From: Amycolatopsis palatopharyngis
Lineage (GTDB): Bacteria; Actinomycetota; Actinomycetes; Mycobacteriales; Pseudonocardiaceae
Direction of reading: 5' to 3'
DNA length: 64,000 nucleotides
Assembly: GCF_003385185.1 (NCBI RefSeq)
Contig: NZ_PQHZ01000017.1
Location: forward strand, 1 to 64,000
Below the pieces are notes generated by a model. The model was not told the origin of the DNA. It searched no databases and worked only from the letters and a program-made list of their open reading frames with translations. The position numbers were made by a program, and so were the translations under genes. This document shows, one piece after another, positions 8,920 to 17,433 of this stretch; the first letter of the stretch is position 1; every line of letters begins with the position of its first letter.

Positions 8920-10317
8920 GTGACTCACCGCGCGGCAGACAGGCTGGTACCGATACTCGCCCTGTTTGCCCTGCTCGGCACGGGATGTACGACAGTGGGC
9001 ACGGCGCACCCCAGCTCGACGATCGTCGCGGACACGATCGAACGGAGTACAACCTCCCTTGTGGACCCCGGCTTCGTCCAGGGCACCGACGGGGGCGAGA
9101 TCGACCGGCTGGCCGCGACCGTGCTCACCGACGTGCAGGACTTCTGGCGACAGCGGTATCCCGAGGTCTTCGGTGATCCGTGGCGCGAACTGGAAGGCGG
9201 CTTCCATTCGTCCGACACCGCCGATTCCCGCGCCGCGTCTCCGCCATGCACGGGCGACGCGGCGAATATCGCGGGCAACGCCTACTACTGCTCCAGCGAG
9301 GACGTCATCGTGTGGGACAGGTCGGCCCTGCTACCGGTACTGGTCGAACGCTACGGCGCCGGCGCGGTGATGCTGGTGCTGGCGCACGAGACCGGGCACG
9401 CCGTGCAGGCGCGGGCAGGCGTTACCGGTGGCAGGGCAGAAGGGGACGGGCTGTACCCGACGATCGTCACCGAGGCCATGGCGGACTGCTACGCCGGCGC
9501 CTTCCTGCGCTGGGTCGTCGACGGCAAGGCCACCCACCTCCGGCTCACGGCACGCGACCTCGACCCGGCCCTGCGCGCGCTGATCACCTTCCGGGATCCG
9601 GTGGGGACGAGTAACCACGAACAGGGCGCCCACGGCGACGCCTTCGACCGCGTTTCGGCGTTCCAGGACGGCTACGCCGAAGGGGCGCGGCCCTGCTCGA
9701 CGATGACGGCACGAAACCGTGAATTCACCCAGCGGGAGTTCACCAGCGCGGCCGACCTGGAACGGGGCGGGAACCTGCCGTTGCCGGATCTCGTGCGCGC
9801 GATGTCCGCGGACCTCGGCCCATACTTCACCGGCGTCGTCGAGCAAGCGGGCCACCAGTGGAAGCCGCCCCCGCTGGAAACCGTCGACAGCGCACCCGCC
9901 TGTTCCGGTGGCGCGCAAGGCGCCGCCGCCTACTGCCCGCGGGAGCGGTCGGTGCGGGTATGGCCGGATGGCAGGGTGAACGAGCTGCACACCGCGATCG
10001 GGGACTACGGCACCGGAACTCTGCTGGCCTCCAGGTACGCGTTGGCCGCACTGCACGCGGCAGGGCGACCGCTCGAGGGAGCGCGGGCCCAGCGTGCCGT
10101 GCTGTGCCTCACCGGGGCCTACACCGGTTCCCTGCTGCGGCCGGAGCGGGATTTCACGGTGTCGCCGGGCGACCTCGACGAAGCCGTGCAGGTGCTGCTC
10201 GGCTACGAGTACCCGGCCAGGGACGTGGCCGGTGGCGCGCTCGGCTCCGGCTACGAACGCGTCGAGGCGTTTCGGGGAGGCGTGACGGCGGGAGCGGCCG
10301 ACTGCGGTCTGACCTGA
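8920..10317 (+). CDS. Lipoprotein neutral zinc metallopeptidase (first of a pair)
   Basis: 465 aa from GTG at 8920; upstream frame is shadow of glgP. The signal peptide ends in lipobox LLGTGC with Cys23, so it should be membrane-anchored outside the cytoplasm. HETGH at residues 156-160 is the zinc site, and VTEAMADCYAGAFLRW about 30 residues later supplies the third ligand, as in the YpfJ-type neutral zinc metallopeptidases. Paired cysteines (PPC, YYC, SAPAC, AAYC) suggest disulfides. It shares order and motifs with the next gene, so this is a tandem duplication. Substrate unknown. Confidence 0.82.
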   Translation: MTHRAADRLVPILALFALLGTGCTTVGTAHPSSTIVADTIERSTTSLVDPGFVQGTDGGEIDRLAATVLTDVQDFWRQRYPEVFGDPWRELEGGFHSSDTADSRAASPPCTGDAANIAGNAYYCSSEDVIVWDRSALLPVLVERYGAGAVMLVLAHETGHAVQARAGVTGGRAEGDGLYPTIVTEAMADCYAGAFLRWVVDGKATHLRLTARDLDPALRALITFRDPVGTSNHEQGAHGDAFDRVSAFQDGYAEGARPCSTMTARNREFTQREFTSAADLERGGNLPLPDLVRAMSADLGPYFTGVVEQAGHQWKPPPLETVDSAPACSGGAQGAAAYCPRERSVRVWPDGRVNELHTAIGDYGTGTLLASRYALAALHAAGRPLEGARAQRAVLCLTGAYTGSLLRPERDFTVSPGDLDEAVQVLLGYEYPARDVAGGALGSGYERVEAFRGGVTAGAADCGLT

Positions 10318-10396
10318 TCCCGGGACGACACGGGCGGCCCCTGGGTAAGGTTCCCCCGGCCGGGGTTGGTGCACAGAGGACGGGGAACGGGCGAGC

Positions 10397-11848
10397 ATGG
10401 GCTTTCGACGGCGACACGGCGGACGAGCGGCCCTGGTCGCGATACTGGCCGTCGCGGCGCTCGGCGGCACGGCCGCCTGTGGCACCGAGAAGACGGCAGG
10501 GCAGCCGCGCACCGTAGGAGATGTGGCCGGGCTGCCGGTCACGCATTTCGAGAGTGGCCTCAAACCGACCGCCCCGGATCCCGGTATCGAGGTGCGGGGC
10601 GTGACGGAGTCCGAAGAGGACACGATCGCGACCGCCGCGATCGCGGACGTCAGCGCCTACTGGTCCGAACACCTGCCCTCGGTTTTCGGGCAGCAGTTCG
10701 AGCCGGTCAAGTCGCTGCTGTCCTACGATCCCAGTGGCAAGGCCATCGACGTATGCGGAGCCTCCACCCGGGACGCGATGATGAACGCTTTCTACTGTCC
10801 GCCCGAGGACCTGGTGGCCTGGGACAGGGGACAGTTGCTGCCACTGCTGCGGGAACGCTTCGGACCGATGGCCATCGTGACGGTGCTCGGTCACGAGTAC
10901 GGCCACGCCATCCAGTACCGGCTCGGGGCCAAGGCGGGAATCGACAAGTCCACCACCACGATCGTGAAGGAACAACAGGCGGACTGTTTCACCGGCGGCT
11001 ACTTCCGCTGGATGGCCGAAGACCGTAGCCAGTACTTCACCGTGTCCACCTCCGAAGGACTCAACCAGGTCCTCGCGTCGATGTTCTTCATCCGGGACCA
11101 GGCAGGGCAGTCGGCACGGGATCCGGGCGCGCACGGAACCGCGTTCGACCGGACGTTCGCCTTCCAGCTCGGCTTCGAGGACGGCCCCGCGGCCTGCGCG
11201 AAGATCGACCAGGCTGAGGTGGACTCGCGGATCACCGAACAACCGTTCCACTCCGGGGACAAGGGCGAGGGCGACACCCGGATCGACGCGAAGGCGATCG
11301 GTCATCTGCAGCAGAGCCTGGATCAGGCGTTCTCGGAAGCGGGTGTGCTGGCACCGCGGATCGCCGACGACGGTGGCAGCTGCCCGAACGGGCCGAGCAC
11401 GCCACCGGCGTCGTACTGCGTGGACACCAATACGGTGAGCATCGACCTCGCCGCACTGGCCGAGCTCGGACAACCGGTGGACCGCGAGGCGGAGTTCCGC
11501 GGCAGGGAGACGACCGGCATCGGCGACTTCGCCGCCTTCGCCGAGATCGCCTCCCGCTATACACAGGGCATCCAGCACGGTGTCGGCGCGGAGCTGGACA
11601 ACGCGAACGCGGGCCTGCGCACCGCCTGCCTGGTCGGGGCCTGGGCCGGCGCGACGAACACCGATGGCAACAATCTCCGGCTCTCACCCGGCGACCTCGA
11701 CGAGGCGATCGCCGAGTTGCTGCAGCCGAAGAGCCTCATCGCCGCGGATGTCAACGGCATCCCCGTCGCCAGCGGGTTCGCCAGGGTCGCGGCCCTGCGC
11801 ACCGGCTACCTGGAGGGATCCGTTCCCTGCAGCACGAACTACGGCTGA
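10397..11848 (+). CDS. Lipoprotein neutral zinc metallopeptidase (second of a pair)
   Basis: 483 aa. Lipobox ending at Cys28 (GGTAAC). HEYGH at residues 166-170 is the zinc-binding site, then KEQQADCFTGGYFRW carries the third ligand. YWSEHLPSVFGQQFEPV, FYCPPEDLVAWDRGQLLP and SPGDLDEAIAELL each have a counterpart at the same place in the upstream protein, giving clear paralogy along the whole length. Some 79 nt separate the genes, so they may share a transcript. The family is putatively extracytoplasmic; no role is established. Confidence 0.83.
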   Translation: MGFRRRHGGRAALVAILAVAALGGTAACGTEKTAGQPRTVGDVAGLPVTHFESGLKPTAPDPGIEVRGVTESEEDTIATAAIADVSAYWSEHLPSVFGQQFEPVKSLLSYDPSGKAIDVCGASTRDAMMNAFYCPPEDLVAWDRGQLLPLLRERFGPMAIVTVLGHEYGHAIQYRLGAKAGIDKSTTTIVKEQQADCFTGGYFRWMAEDRSQYFTVSTSEGLNQVLASMFFIRDQAGQSARDPGAHGTAFDRTFAFQLGFEDGPAACAKIDQAEVDSRITEQPFHSGDKGEGDTRIDAKAIGHLQQSLDQAFSEAGVLAPRIADDGGSCPNGPSTPPASYCVDTNTVSIDLAALAELGQPVDREAEFRGRETTGIGDFAAFAEIASRYTQGIQHGVGAELDNANAGLRTACLVGAWAGATNTDGNNLRLSPGDLDEAIAELLQPKSLIAADVNGIPVASGFARVAALRTGYLEGSVPCSTNYG

Positions 11849-11942
11849 GTTCGTGTCATCGGGAGCCGGCCGGAGAACTCGGGGCCGCGATCGAGGTCGC
11901 TGACTCCTAGCAACCGTCCAGTTCTGCTGCTTGACACCCCTG

Positions 11943-12908
11943 TCAGAACAGTGCGCTGGCCAGGTCCCTGCGGGCCTTCAGGACACGTTCATCGGCCGGA
12001 TCGAACAGGTCGAAGAGGCCGACCAGGTGCTCGCGTACGCGGTTACGGTCCTCACCCGACGTCCGGCGCACCGCGGCGACCAGGCGCGCGAACGCGTCCT
12101 CGACCCGCTGCTGCGCGACCTCGACGTCGGCTGCCGCGAGCTGGGCGTCCAGATCCTCCGGGGCGGCCTCGGCACGGGAAACGGCCGACGGGTCCGCCTT
12201 GCTCGCCCGGGCCGCGAACCTGACCTGCACGAGGGCTGCCTTGGCCTGCTCATTGACCGGTTCGGCGTCGAGGATCCGCTCGTAGGCCGCCTCGGCGGCG
12301 GCGTAGTCCCCGCGCTCCAGCGCGTCCTCCGCCTCGGTGAACCGCGGGTCCTCCTGCTCCTCCTCCACGTCAGCCGCGCCCGCCTGCTCAGCGGCACTGA
12401 TGCCGGGCAGCTTGTCGCGCAGTTCGTCGAGCAGGGAGTCGAGCCATTGCCGGATCTGCGGTTCGGGCTGCGCGCCGGAGAAGGCGTGCACCGGCTGCCC
12501 ACCCGCGATCGCGACAACCGTCGGGATCGACTGGACCCCGAACAACTGCGAGATGCGCGGGTTCGCGTCGACGTCGATCTTCGCGAGAACCCAGGCACCA
12601 TTCGCCTCAGCCGCGAGCTTCTCCAGCAACGGGCTGAGTTGCTTGCACGGCCCGCACCACTCCGCCCACAGGTCGACGACGACGAGGGTGTGCATCGACC
12701 GATCGACGACCTCGGCCTGGAACGTTGCCTCACTGACATCGATCACCGCGGCCCCACCGGCGGCCGGGGTGGCAGCGGTTCCGGCAGGCGCACCCGCCGG
12801 TTGCTGCTGGGCCGCCTCCGCGCGTGCCTTGAGACCGGACAGATCGACCGCGCCGGACAGCGCGGCGGACATGGCTGCTGACTGTGCTGATCCGCGTGGG
12901 TGTGTCAC
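11943..12908 (-). CDS. YbbN/CnoX-type thioredoxin-fold TPR protein
   Basis: 321 aa from GTG at 12908; an internal ATG at 12872 is possible. An Ala/Pro/Gln-rich leader (1-55) precedes a thioredoxin domain (about 58-165) with [10 protein letters not shown], Cys85 and Cys88, so unlike E. coli YbbN the CxxC pair is intact. The C-terminal half (about 175-320) is TPR-like ([22 protein letters not shown]). Known role of the family: holdase/redox chaperone for unfolded proteins, cytoplasmic. It lies downstream of the MTH1187-type gene on the same strand. Confidence 0.88.
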   Translation of the reverse strand: MTHPRGSAQSAAMSAALSGAVDLSGLKARAEAAQQQPAGAPAGTAATPAAGGAAVIDVSEATFQAEVVDRSMHTLVVVDLWAEWCGPCKQLSPLLEKLAAEANGAWVLAKIDVDANPRISQLFGVQSIPTVVAIAGGQPVHAFSGAQPEPQIRQWLDSLLDELRDKLPGISAAEQAGAADVEEEQEDPRFTEAEDALERGDYAAAEAAYERILDAEPVNEQAKAALVQVRFAARASKADPSAVSRAEAAPEDLDAQLAAADVEVAQQRVEDAFARLVAAVRRTSGEDRNRVREHLVGLFDLFDPADERVLKARRDLASALF

Positions 12909-13049
12909 GACTCCATCCTGGCATGACTCGGCCGAGGCTTCACCGCAGGTCGAACATATCCGTGTGCTGTTCGAGAGTCGGATTGTTCACTGCCGGCGTG
13001 CCCCGTGCCCGGACCTCACTCACCGACCCCGTGGGTAATCCTCCGACGG

Positions 13050-13349
13050 TCAGCCGAGGTGTTTCTCGACACGTTCGACCTTGGCCTCGAGTTGTCCCTC
13101 GTCATAGCCGGGACGGATGTCGGCCTTGAGCACCAGCCCGACCCTGGACGCACCCTCGCCTGCGGCCTCCACCGCCCGCTTCACGACGTCCATCACCTCG
13201 TCCCACGAGCCCTCGACGTTGGTGAACATAGCGTTGGTCGAGTTGGGCAGCCCGGACTCGCGGACCACGCTTACCGCCCTCGACACGGCCTCACTGACAC
13301 CGCCGTCCGGTTCCCCGCCGGACGGGCTGACGCTGAATGCGACGATCAC
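13050..13349 (-). CDS. MTH1187-family thiamine-binding protein
   Basis: 99 aa. MIVAFSVSPSGGEPDGGVSEAV, MFTNVEGSWDEVMDVVKRAVE and a C-terminal KADIRPGYDEGQLEAKVERVE follow the MTH1187/YkoF pattern; this family forms small ferredoxin-like oligomers that bind hydroxymethylpyrimidine or thiamine. It starts 32 nt after the stop of the type VII-associated carrier gene and may be its read-through neighbour, but a functional link is not obvious. The family call is confident; the ligand is inferred from the family. Confidence 0.85.
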   Translation of the reverse strand: MIVAFSVSPSGGEPDGGVSEAVSRAVSVVRESGLPNSTNAMFTNVEGSWDEVMDVVKRAVEAAGEGASRVGLVLKADIRPGYDEGQLEAKVERVEKHLG

Positions 13350-13381
13350 GGGCGATTCCTCCGATCAGCTTCTGTTGCCCT

Positions 13382-14269
13382 TCACCACGAACCCCCACCC
13401 GCTCCGGCGGGGGCCGTCTGCTTTCCCTCTTCCAGCGCGTTCAGCGCCCGGATGAAGCCGTCCAGCAGGTCCCGCAGCACCACGAGCAGATCCAGCGCGC
13501 TGAACAGCGCCTTCCCGAGGGACTTGAGCAGCAGGCCCACCTTGGTCACCACCCGCGCGATCGCGGAGGTCGCCTGCGCCACCACCAGCGGCGTCGCGGT
13601 CCCGAGCGAGGCCAGTAGCTCGATGGTCCAGCTGACCAACGAACCCGCGATGCTCGCTATCAGGTCACGCACGGCCGTCCGTACACCGTTGACGACCTCG
13701 GCCATGCTCATCGTGAGCGTGGCGATGCCATGCGCCACACCGGCGGTGCCGCCGTAGAGCCCCGACAGCGCCTCGGCCTTCTTGCGGTACGCGTCGCCCG
13801 CATCGCCCTGCCAGGTGACGGTCCCGCGCGGCGCCTCGGACCGCAGCTCCGACCCGACGGCGGTCATCTCCTCCTCGATGTTGGTCCAGGACTGGGCGTA
13901 CGCCTTGACCATGTCGGGATTGCCCGCGAGTTCGTTGAGGGCTTCGCGTGCGGGCTCGATGTGCTCGAGCATCCAGGAGATCACCTGACCCGCGACGTAA
14001 CCGATCGGGTCGGTGACCGCGCCCGCGACGTCGAGGCCGCCCGCGATGAGGCCGCTGACCGCGACCTTCCAGTCGCCGCTGTCGATACCGTCGGCGATCG
14101 CCCAGCCTGCCTCGAAGGCGGTGACCCCGGTCATGAAGCCGGTGCCGGACTCAGCGTCCGGCGCACCCATGTTCGCGAACGGGTCGCCGTCCTGGCGGTC
14201 CTCGGCGTAGTAGTTGTCGGGGTCGGTGTTCGGATCGACCAGCGGCTCTTCGGTTCCGGCTGTGGTCAT
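13382..14269 (-). CDS. WXG100-like carrier protein lacking a toxin domain (module 1)
   Basis: 295 aa. Homologous along its length to the first ~255 residues of the RHS toxin at 56286-60869: both have DPIG, then SWM/LLEHI/VQ/EP, EAL, LAGN/DP, W-x-G-x-A-x-DAYR and LG-x-ATPL followed by QA. In the RHS protein this is the delivery domain; here it ends in a short AEEGKQ-like and Gly-rich tail with no repeats or effector. Amphipathic helices dominate (TVTWQGDAGDAYRKK is the WxG-like turn). Its ATG overlaps the EspC-like stop by one base. Role: probably a type VII substrate or an orphan carrier; inferred. Confidence 0.7.
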   Translation of the reverse strand: MTTAGTEEPLVDPNTDPDNYYAEDRQDGDPFANMGAPDAESGTGFMTGVTAFEAGWAIADGIDSGDWKVAVSGLIAGGLDVAGAVTDPIGYVAGQVISWMLEHIEPAREALNELAGNPDMVKAYAQSWTNIEEEMTAVGSELRSEAPRGTVTWQGDAGDAYRKKAEALSGLYGGTAGVAHGIATLTMSMAEVVNGVRTAVRDLIASIAGSLVSWTIELLASLGTATPLVVAQATSAIARVVTKVGLLLKSLGKALFSALDLLVVLRDLLDGFIRALNALEEGKQTAPAGAGGGSW

Positions 14270-14619
14270 CAGGCGTCCACCTTCGGCACGCCGGCGCCGG
14301 CTTCGGTGACCGAGCGCGCCAGCTGCACCATCAGGTCCGCGATCCGTTCCTCGAGCTGCTCGTAGGCCTCGGCGGCCGCGGTGAGGCCCTCCGCGAGGTT
14401 CCCGGTGACATCAGCGGTCTTGGTCAGCGTTTCCGTTCCCCGGGCCTGGGGTTGCTTGAGCATCGAGCCGAACGGCTGGCAGAGCACGCCGTACGCGTCG
14501 TCCAGACCGCTCAGGTGACTACCCGCCGCCGCGGCCTTCGCCGCCCTGTCCTGATAGTCGCGAACCGTTTCCGCGTGTGCCCGGACCCGTTCCGGTTCGA
14601 CCTCGTATCCCTCGCTCAC
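14269..14619 (-). CDS. EspC-like type VII secretion target (module 1)
   Basis: 116 aa, almost all helical. YEVEPERVRAHAETVRDYQDRA starts the first helix, DDAYGVLCQPF marks the turn, and a second long helix follows. This matches the EspC/ESX-1 secretion-associated family (PF10824 type) and closely parallels the module 2 protein at 60869-61192 (NSAYGVICQPF). The stop overlaps the start of the carrier gene by one base and the start lies 3 nt after the YbaB-like gene, so the three are translationally coupled. Likely exported by an ESX system encoded elsewhere. Confidence 0.78.
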   Translation of the reverse strand: MSEGYEVEPERVRAHAETVRDYQDRAAKAAAAGSHLSGLDDAYGVLCQPFGSMLKQPQARGTETLTKTADVTGNLAEGLTAAAEAYEQLEERIADLMVQLARSVTEAGAGVPKVDA

Positions 14620-14622
14620 CGG

Positions 14623-15186
14623 TCAGAACTCCCCTCGGCGCAGGATCGACTGGCCGCCCCAGTCGTCGTCATCGTCAGAACGTGGACGCTGCGCGGGGCG
14701 CTGCGGTTCCTGTTGCGACTGCTCCGGCTGCTGTTGTTCCGGGTGCCGGGGCTCGCGCTGTTCATCCTCGAGTTCGCCGATCGCCATCTCGGTCGGCCCC
14801 TCGTCGGCCCCCGCCTCCTGCTGATCCGGAAAGCGTTCGGCGTACTGACCGATGAGGTTGTTGCCCGGCGCGTCGTCACCCACGGTCTCGTGTACGAGGC
14901 CGGTGACCTGGTCGCGCAGCTTTGCCTGCGCCCGCCGCATCGTCGCCAGTACCTGGGCCGCCACCGCGGGCGGGTCCATGCCACGCGTCCGTTCCCCGAG
15001 GTTCAGTGCGGTAGGCACCCCGTTGGCGTCGACGGTGATGGTCACCTCGCCACCTTTGGAGGTCTCCGTGACGCTGGTGGAGTTGAGCCGCTCGTGCAGC
15101 TGGTTGTAGCGCTGGGCCTTCCGTTGCAGGCCTTCGGCCCACTGCTCGAGCTTCTCGCCTGCCTCAAGGGGATTCGAACTGGCCAT
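14623..15186 (-). CDS. YbaB/EbfC-like protein with acidic tail (module 1)
   Basis: 187 aa from ATG at 15186 with GAGGGA upstream. Residues 1-105 resemble YbaB/EbfC nucleoid-associated proteins (coiled QRKAQRYNQLHERLN, then GGEVTITVDANGVPTAL and MRRAQAKLRDQV). The rest is a disordered Glu/Gln/Pro-rich stretch ending DDDDDWGGQSILRR. The counterpart in module 2 ends DDDDGEDFGDQSFLRR, so the terminal motif is conserved. Such YbaB-like genes recur beside WXG100/EspC genes in actinobacteria; whether they bind DNA or act as export partners is unknown. Confidence 0.72.
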   Translation of the reverse strand: MASSNPLEAGEKLEQWAEGLQRKAQRYNQLHERLNSTSVTETSKGGEVTITVDANGVPTALNLGERTRGMDPPAVAAQVLATMRRAQAKLRDQVTGLVHETVGDDAPGNNLIGQYAERFPDQQEAGADEGPTEMAIGELEDEQREPRHPEQQQPEQSQQEPQRPAQRPRSDDDDDWGGQSILRRGEF

Positions 15187-15229
15187 TACCGCTGGTCCCT
15201 CCGGGTGCGCGCCGCGTTTGAGGGTCACC

Positions 15230-16087
15230 CTAGCGACCGACCCCGCCTCGCCATGCCGCAATTCGCCGATTCAGCAGGTCCGCGAACAGACCGGCGTCGG
15301 TGATGGGGAACATCCACTCCCCCAGGTCGGTCGCCAGGATCACCGCCGGCCCAGGTGAGGTGTACATCGTGGACCCGTCGGACAGCCGCAGCCAGGGGAT
15401 TCGCGGTGTCGCGGGCGGTAGTTCGGCTATCCGGACAGCGCGGATACGGTCGAAGGTGAGCTGTCCCGCCGCGGTCGGCCCGCCACGACCCCGGTGCCGC
15501 CGGGTGGACCACTCGACCCGGTCCCGGACGACTCGGGCGGAGCCGGAGAGCAGCCCGTCGCCGGTGATCGGCAGCCGGGCTCGGAAGGCCACGGTGAACG
15601 GCGTCGCGGCGAGTTCGGGACAGACGGGCAGGAGCAGCGCTCTACTCGCCAGGTAGGCGAACACGCAGCCGAGAACCAGCAGGCCCCACTGCGCGAGGAA
15701 GGCAACCGTGGCGACCGTGGAGGCGCCTGCCGAACCCGCGCTGACGGCCATGCCGACCGCCGGGATCCCACCGAGCAGCTGCTGGCAGGCCATGGTGAGA
15801 AACGCCGCCTTGAGCCAGAGGTGCGGTTCGCGTGTCAATGCGGACAGCCGTACGGCCAGCACCACAGCGGGCAGCGCCGAACCGAGCAGGGGCAGCACCA
15901 ACCACCAGGCGAACTCGTGGGCACCCGCCATCGTCACCATCAGCGCGCTCGACAGCGCGATGAGCGACGGGCAACCGGCCAGTGCCAGCAACAGGTAGCC
16001 CCGCGCCTTGGCCCACCGTGGCTGCAGGACCCGCAGTACCTGGCCGTCGAAGACGCCGGGCACCAGGGAAGGGACACGCGCCGCCAC
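15230..16087 (-). CDS. Hypothetical membrane protein (head of module 1)
   Basis: 285 aa. About four to five hydrophobic segments lie between residues 28 and 155 (GYLLLALAGCPSLIALSSAL, FAWWLVLPLLGSALPAVVLAV, TVATVAFLAQWGLLVLGCVFAYLAS), followed by a soluble C-terminal domain (about 165-285) with LGEWMFPITDAGLFADLLNRR. I do not recognise the family. It sits 43 nt upstream of the YbaB-like gene on the same strand and probably shares its transcript. Module 2 has no equivalent. Confidence 0.65.
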   Translation of the reverse strand: MAARVPSLVPGVFDGQVLRVLQPRWAKARGYLLLALAGCPSLIALSSALMVTMAGAHEFAWWLVLPLLGSALPAVVLAVRLSALTREPHLWLKAAFLTMACQQLLGGIPAVGMAVSAGSAGASTVATVAFLAQWGLLVLGCVFAYLASRALLLPVCPELAATPFTVAFRARLPITGDGLLSGSARVVRDRVEWSTRRHRGRGGPTAAGQLTFDRIRAVRIAELPPATPRIPWLRLSDGSTMYTSPGPAVILATDLGEWMFPITDAGLFADLLNRRIAAWRGGVGR

Positions 16088-16192
16088 GGACGAGACGGTA
16101 GCAGCGGTTCAGCGAGCGCACCCCGGCCCCAGGGATGGTGCGCCTGCAAGTACCCCCAAGCAAGATCAACGCCGTCGCCAACTACCCCCAAC

Positions 16193-16214
16193 CGCACTTT
16201 CCCGGGAAAGTGCG
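16193..16214. repeat. Palindromic repeat family A, copy 1
   Basis: Perfect 22-bp palindrome CGCACTTTCCC|GGGAAAGTGCG, in the 206-bp divergent gap between the module 1 membrane protein and the MarR gene. It is one of four copies in the window. Here it lies 80 nt upstream of a start codon, unlike the other copies, which sit at gene 3' ends. Confidence 0.8.
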
Positions 16215-16293
16215 AGGCCTGTGGGGGGCGCTGGGACGCCAGAATCGACGCCCTTGCCCAGCTCAGCGGTACCCGCTGGTAACTTCGACCCCC

Positions 16294-16794
16294 ATGAACC
16301 GTCCGCTGCCGTTCGACCCGATCGCCCGCGCGGCACAGCTGTGGGAGGACCGTATCGGCCCCTCCGACACCATGGCCGCGGTAACCGGGCTGATGCGCGT
16401 CCAGCAGATCATCCAGTCCGCAGTGGACAACGCGCTGAAGCCCCACGGGCTGACGTTCGCCCGCTACGAGGCACTGGTCCTGCTCACGTTCGCCCGAAGC
16501 GCGAGCCTGCCGATGCGAGTGATGGGTGAACGCCTGCAGTTGCACCCAACGAGCGTCACCAACATCGTCGACCGGCTGGAGAAGGACGGTCTGGTCAAGC
16601 GCGTTCCGCATCCGACGGACCGGCGCACGACGCTGGTCGAGATCACCGACGACGGCCGGACGCGCAGGGAAGCGGCGACGGCGGCCGTGACGGAGATCGA
16701 TTTCGGCATGCGGGGTCTCACGTCGAAGCAGACAGCTCAGCTGACCGACCTGCTGACCCGGATCCGCAAGGCCACCGGCGACTTCAGCGAATAA
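16294..16794 (+). CDS. MarR family transcriptional regulator
   Basis: 166 aa from ATG at 16294. Winged helix: LTFARYEALVLLTFARS, MRVMGERLQLHPTSVTNIVDRLEKDGLVKR as recognition region, and HPTDRRTTLVEITDDG as the wing. The C-terminal helix ends QLTDLLTRIRKATGDFSE. It is monocistronic and converges on the DUF3817 gene, with a repeat-A palindrome between them. Target unknown. Confidence 0.88.
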   Translation: MNRPLPFDPIARAAQLWEDRIGPSDTMAAVTGLMRVQQIIQSAVDNALKPHGLTFARYEALVLLTFARSASLPMRVMGERLQLHPTSVTNIVDRLEKDGLVKRVPHPTDRRTTLVEITDDGRTRREAATAAVTEIDFGMRGLTSKQTAQLTDLLTRIRKATGDFSE

Positions 16795-16798
16795 AACC

Positions 16799-16826
16799 CC
16801 TCGCACTTTCCCGGGAAAGTGCGAGG
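16799..16826. repeat. Palindromic repeat family A, copy 2 (bidirectional terminator)
   Basis: The repeat extended to a perfect 28-bp palindrome (CCTCGCACTTTCCC and its complement), preceded by AAAACCCC. It fills the 45-bp gap between the converging MarR and DUF3817 stop codons, the position expected of a bidirectional terminator. Confidence 0.8.
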
Positions 16827-16839
16827 TGGTGTGGCGGGC

Positions 16840-17208
16840 TCAGGCGCCGGCCGGCTCCGCGGACTTCGACACGAAGAGGCCGGTGCCACCGTGCACGTTC
16901 CGCTGGGGTCCGTCGAGCTTGCCCGCGCGCAGCGCCCACTTCTCGAATGCCCAGGTGAACAGCGGCGGGACACTCGACAGCAGTGCGAGCACCACCGTCT
17001 TCGGCCCCCAGGCCAGCGGCTTGAACACGGCGAGGGTCACGACGACGTAGAGCATGAAGACGATGCCGTGCACCATGCCGAGCACGGGCACACCGCCGTC
17101 ACCCTGCTCCAGGACGTACTTGAAGAACATCCCGATCAGCAGTCCCGCCCAGGAGAAGGCCTCGGCGACGGCGACGACCCGGAACAGAACTGCGGCCTTG
17201 GTGGACAC
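16840..17208 (-). CDS. DUF3817 integral membrane protein
   Basis: 122 aa with three hydrophobic segments (FRVVAVAEAFSWAGLLIGMFF, GMVHGIVFMLYVVVTLAVF, VVLALLSSVPPLFTWAFEKW). The VAVAEAFSW, HGIVFMLY and PPLFTWAFE motifs and the length match the DUF3817 family, whose function is unknown. Transcribed alone; its upstream 225-bp gap is divergent with the sortase-substrate gene. Confidence 0.82.
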   Translation of the reverse strand: MSTKAAVLFRVVAVAEAFSWAGLLIGMFFKYVLEQGDGGVPVLGMVHGIVFMLYVVVTLAVFKPLAWGPKTVVLALLSSVPPLFTWAFEKWALRAGKLDGPQRNVHGGTGLFVSKSAEPAGA

Positions 17209-17399
17209 ACATCCTCCTCATACTCGCGCACAAAAATCGCCCGACCACGTGATCCGCCCATGACTGCCCCAGCAGGGCGCCATCGACGTCAACCACACTG
17301 TCGGACGTTGCGGTTCCAGTGTGCAGCGTGACGGCCCTCACCAGCACATCGGGGCGGATATGTAACGCCGATCACAGCAGGCCGATTAGCCTAAGAGAA

Positions 17400-17415
17400 T
17401 AGTCCGAACGGACTA
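17400..17415. promoter_or_regulatory. Operator-like palindrome TAGTCCG-AA-CGGACTA
   Basis: Perfect 7-bp arms around AA, 19 nt upstream of the start of the cell-wall protein gene, overlapping an AT-richer stretch (TAAGAGAATAG) that could hold a -10 element. Symmetry and place suggest binding by a dimeric repressor. Regulator unknown. Confidence 0.45.
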
Positions 17416-17433
17416 ACGGATCGGAGAATCGCG

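Noticed and set aside
11846..11945. TGACA-CCCC-TGTCA and GAGTTC...GAACTC repeats between the second protease and the YbbN gene as terminators.
   Set aside because: Arms of 5-6 bp only; not distinguishable from chance.
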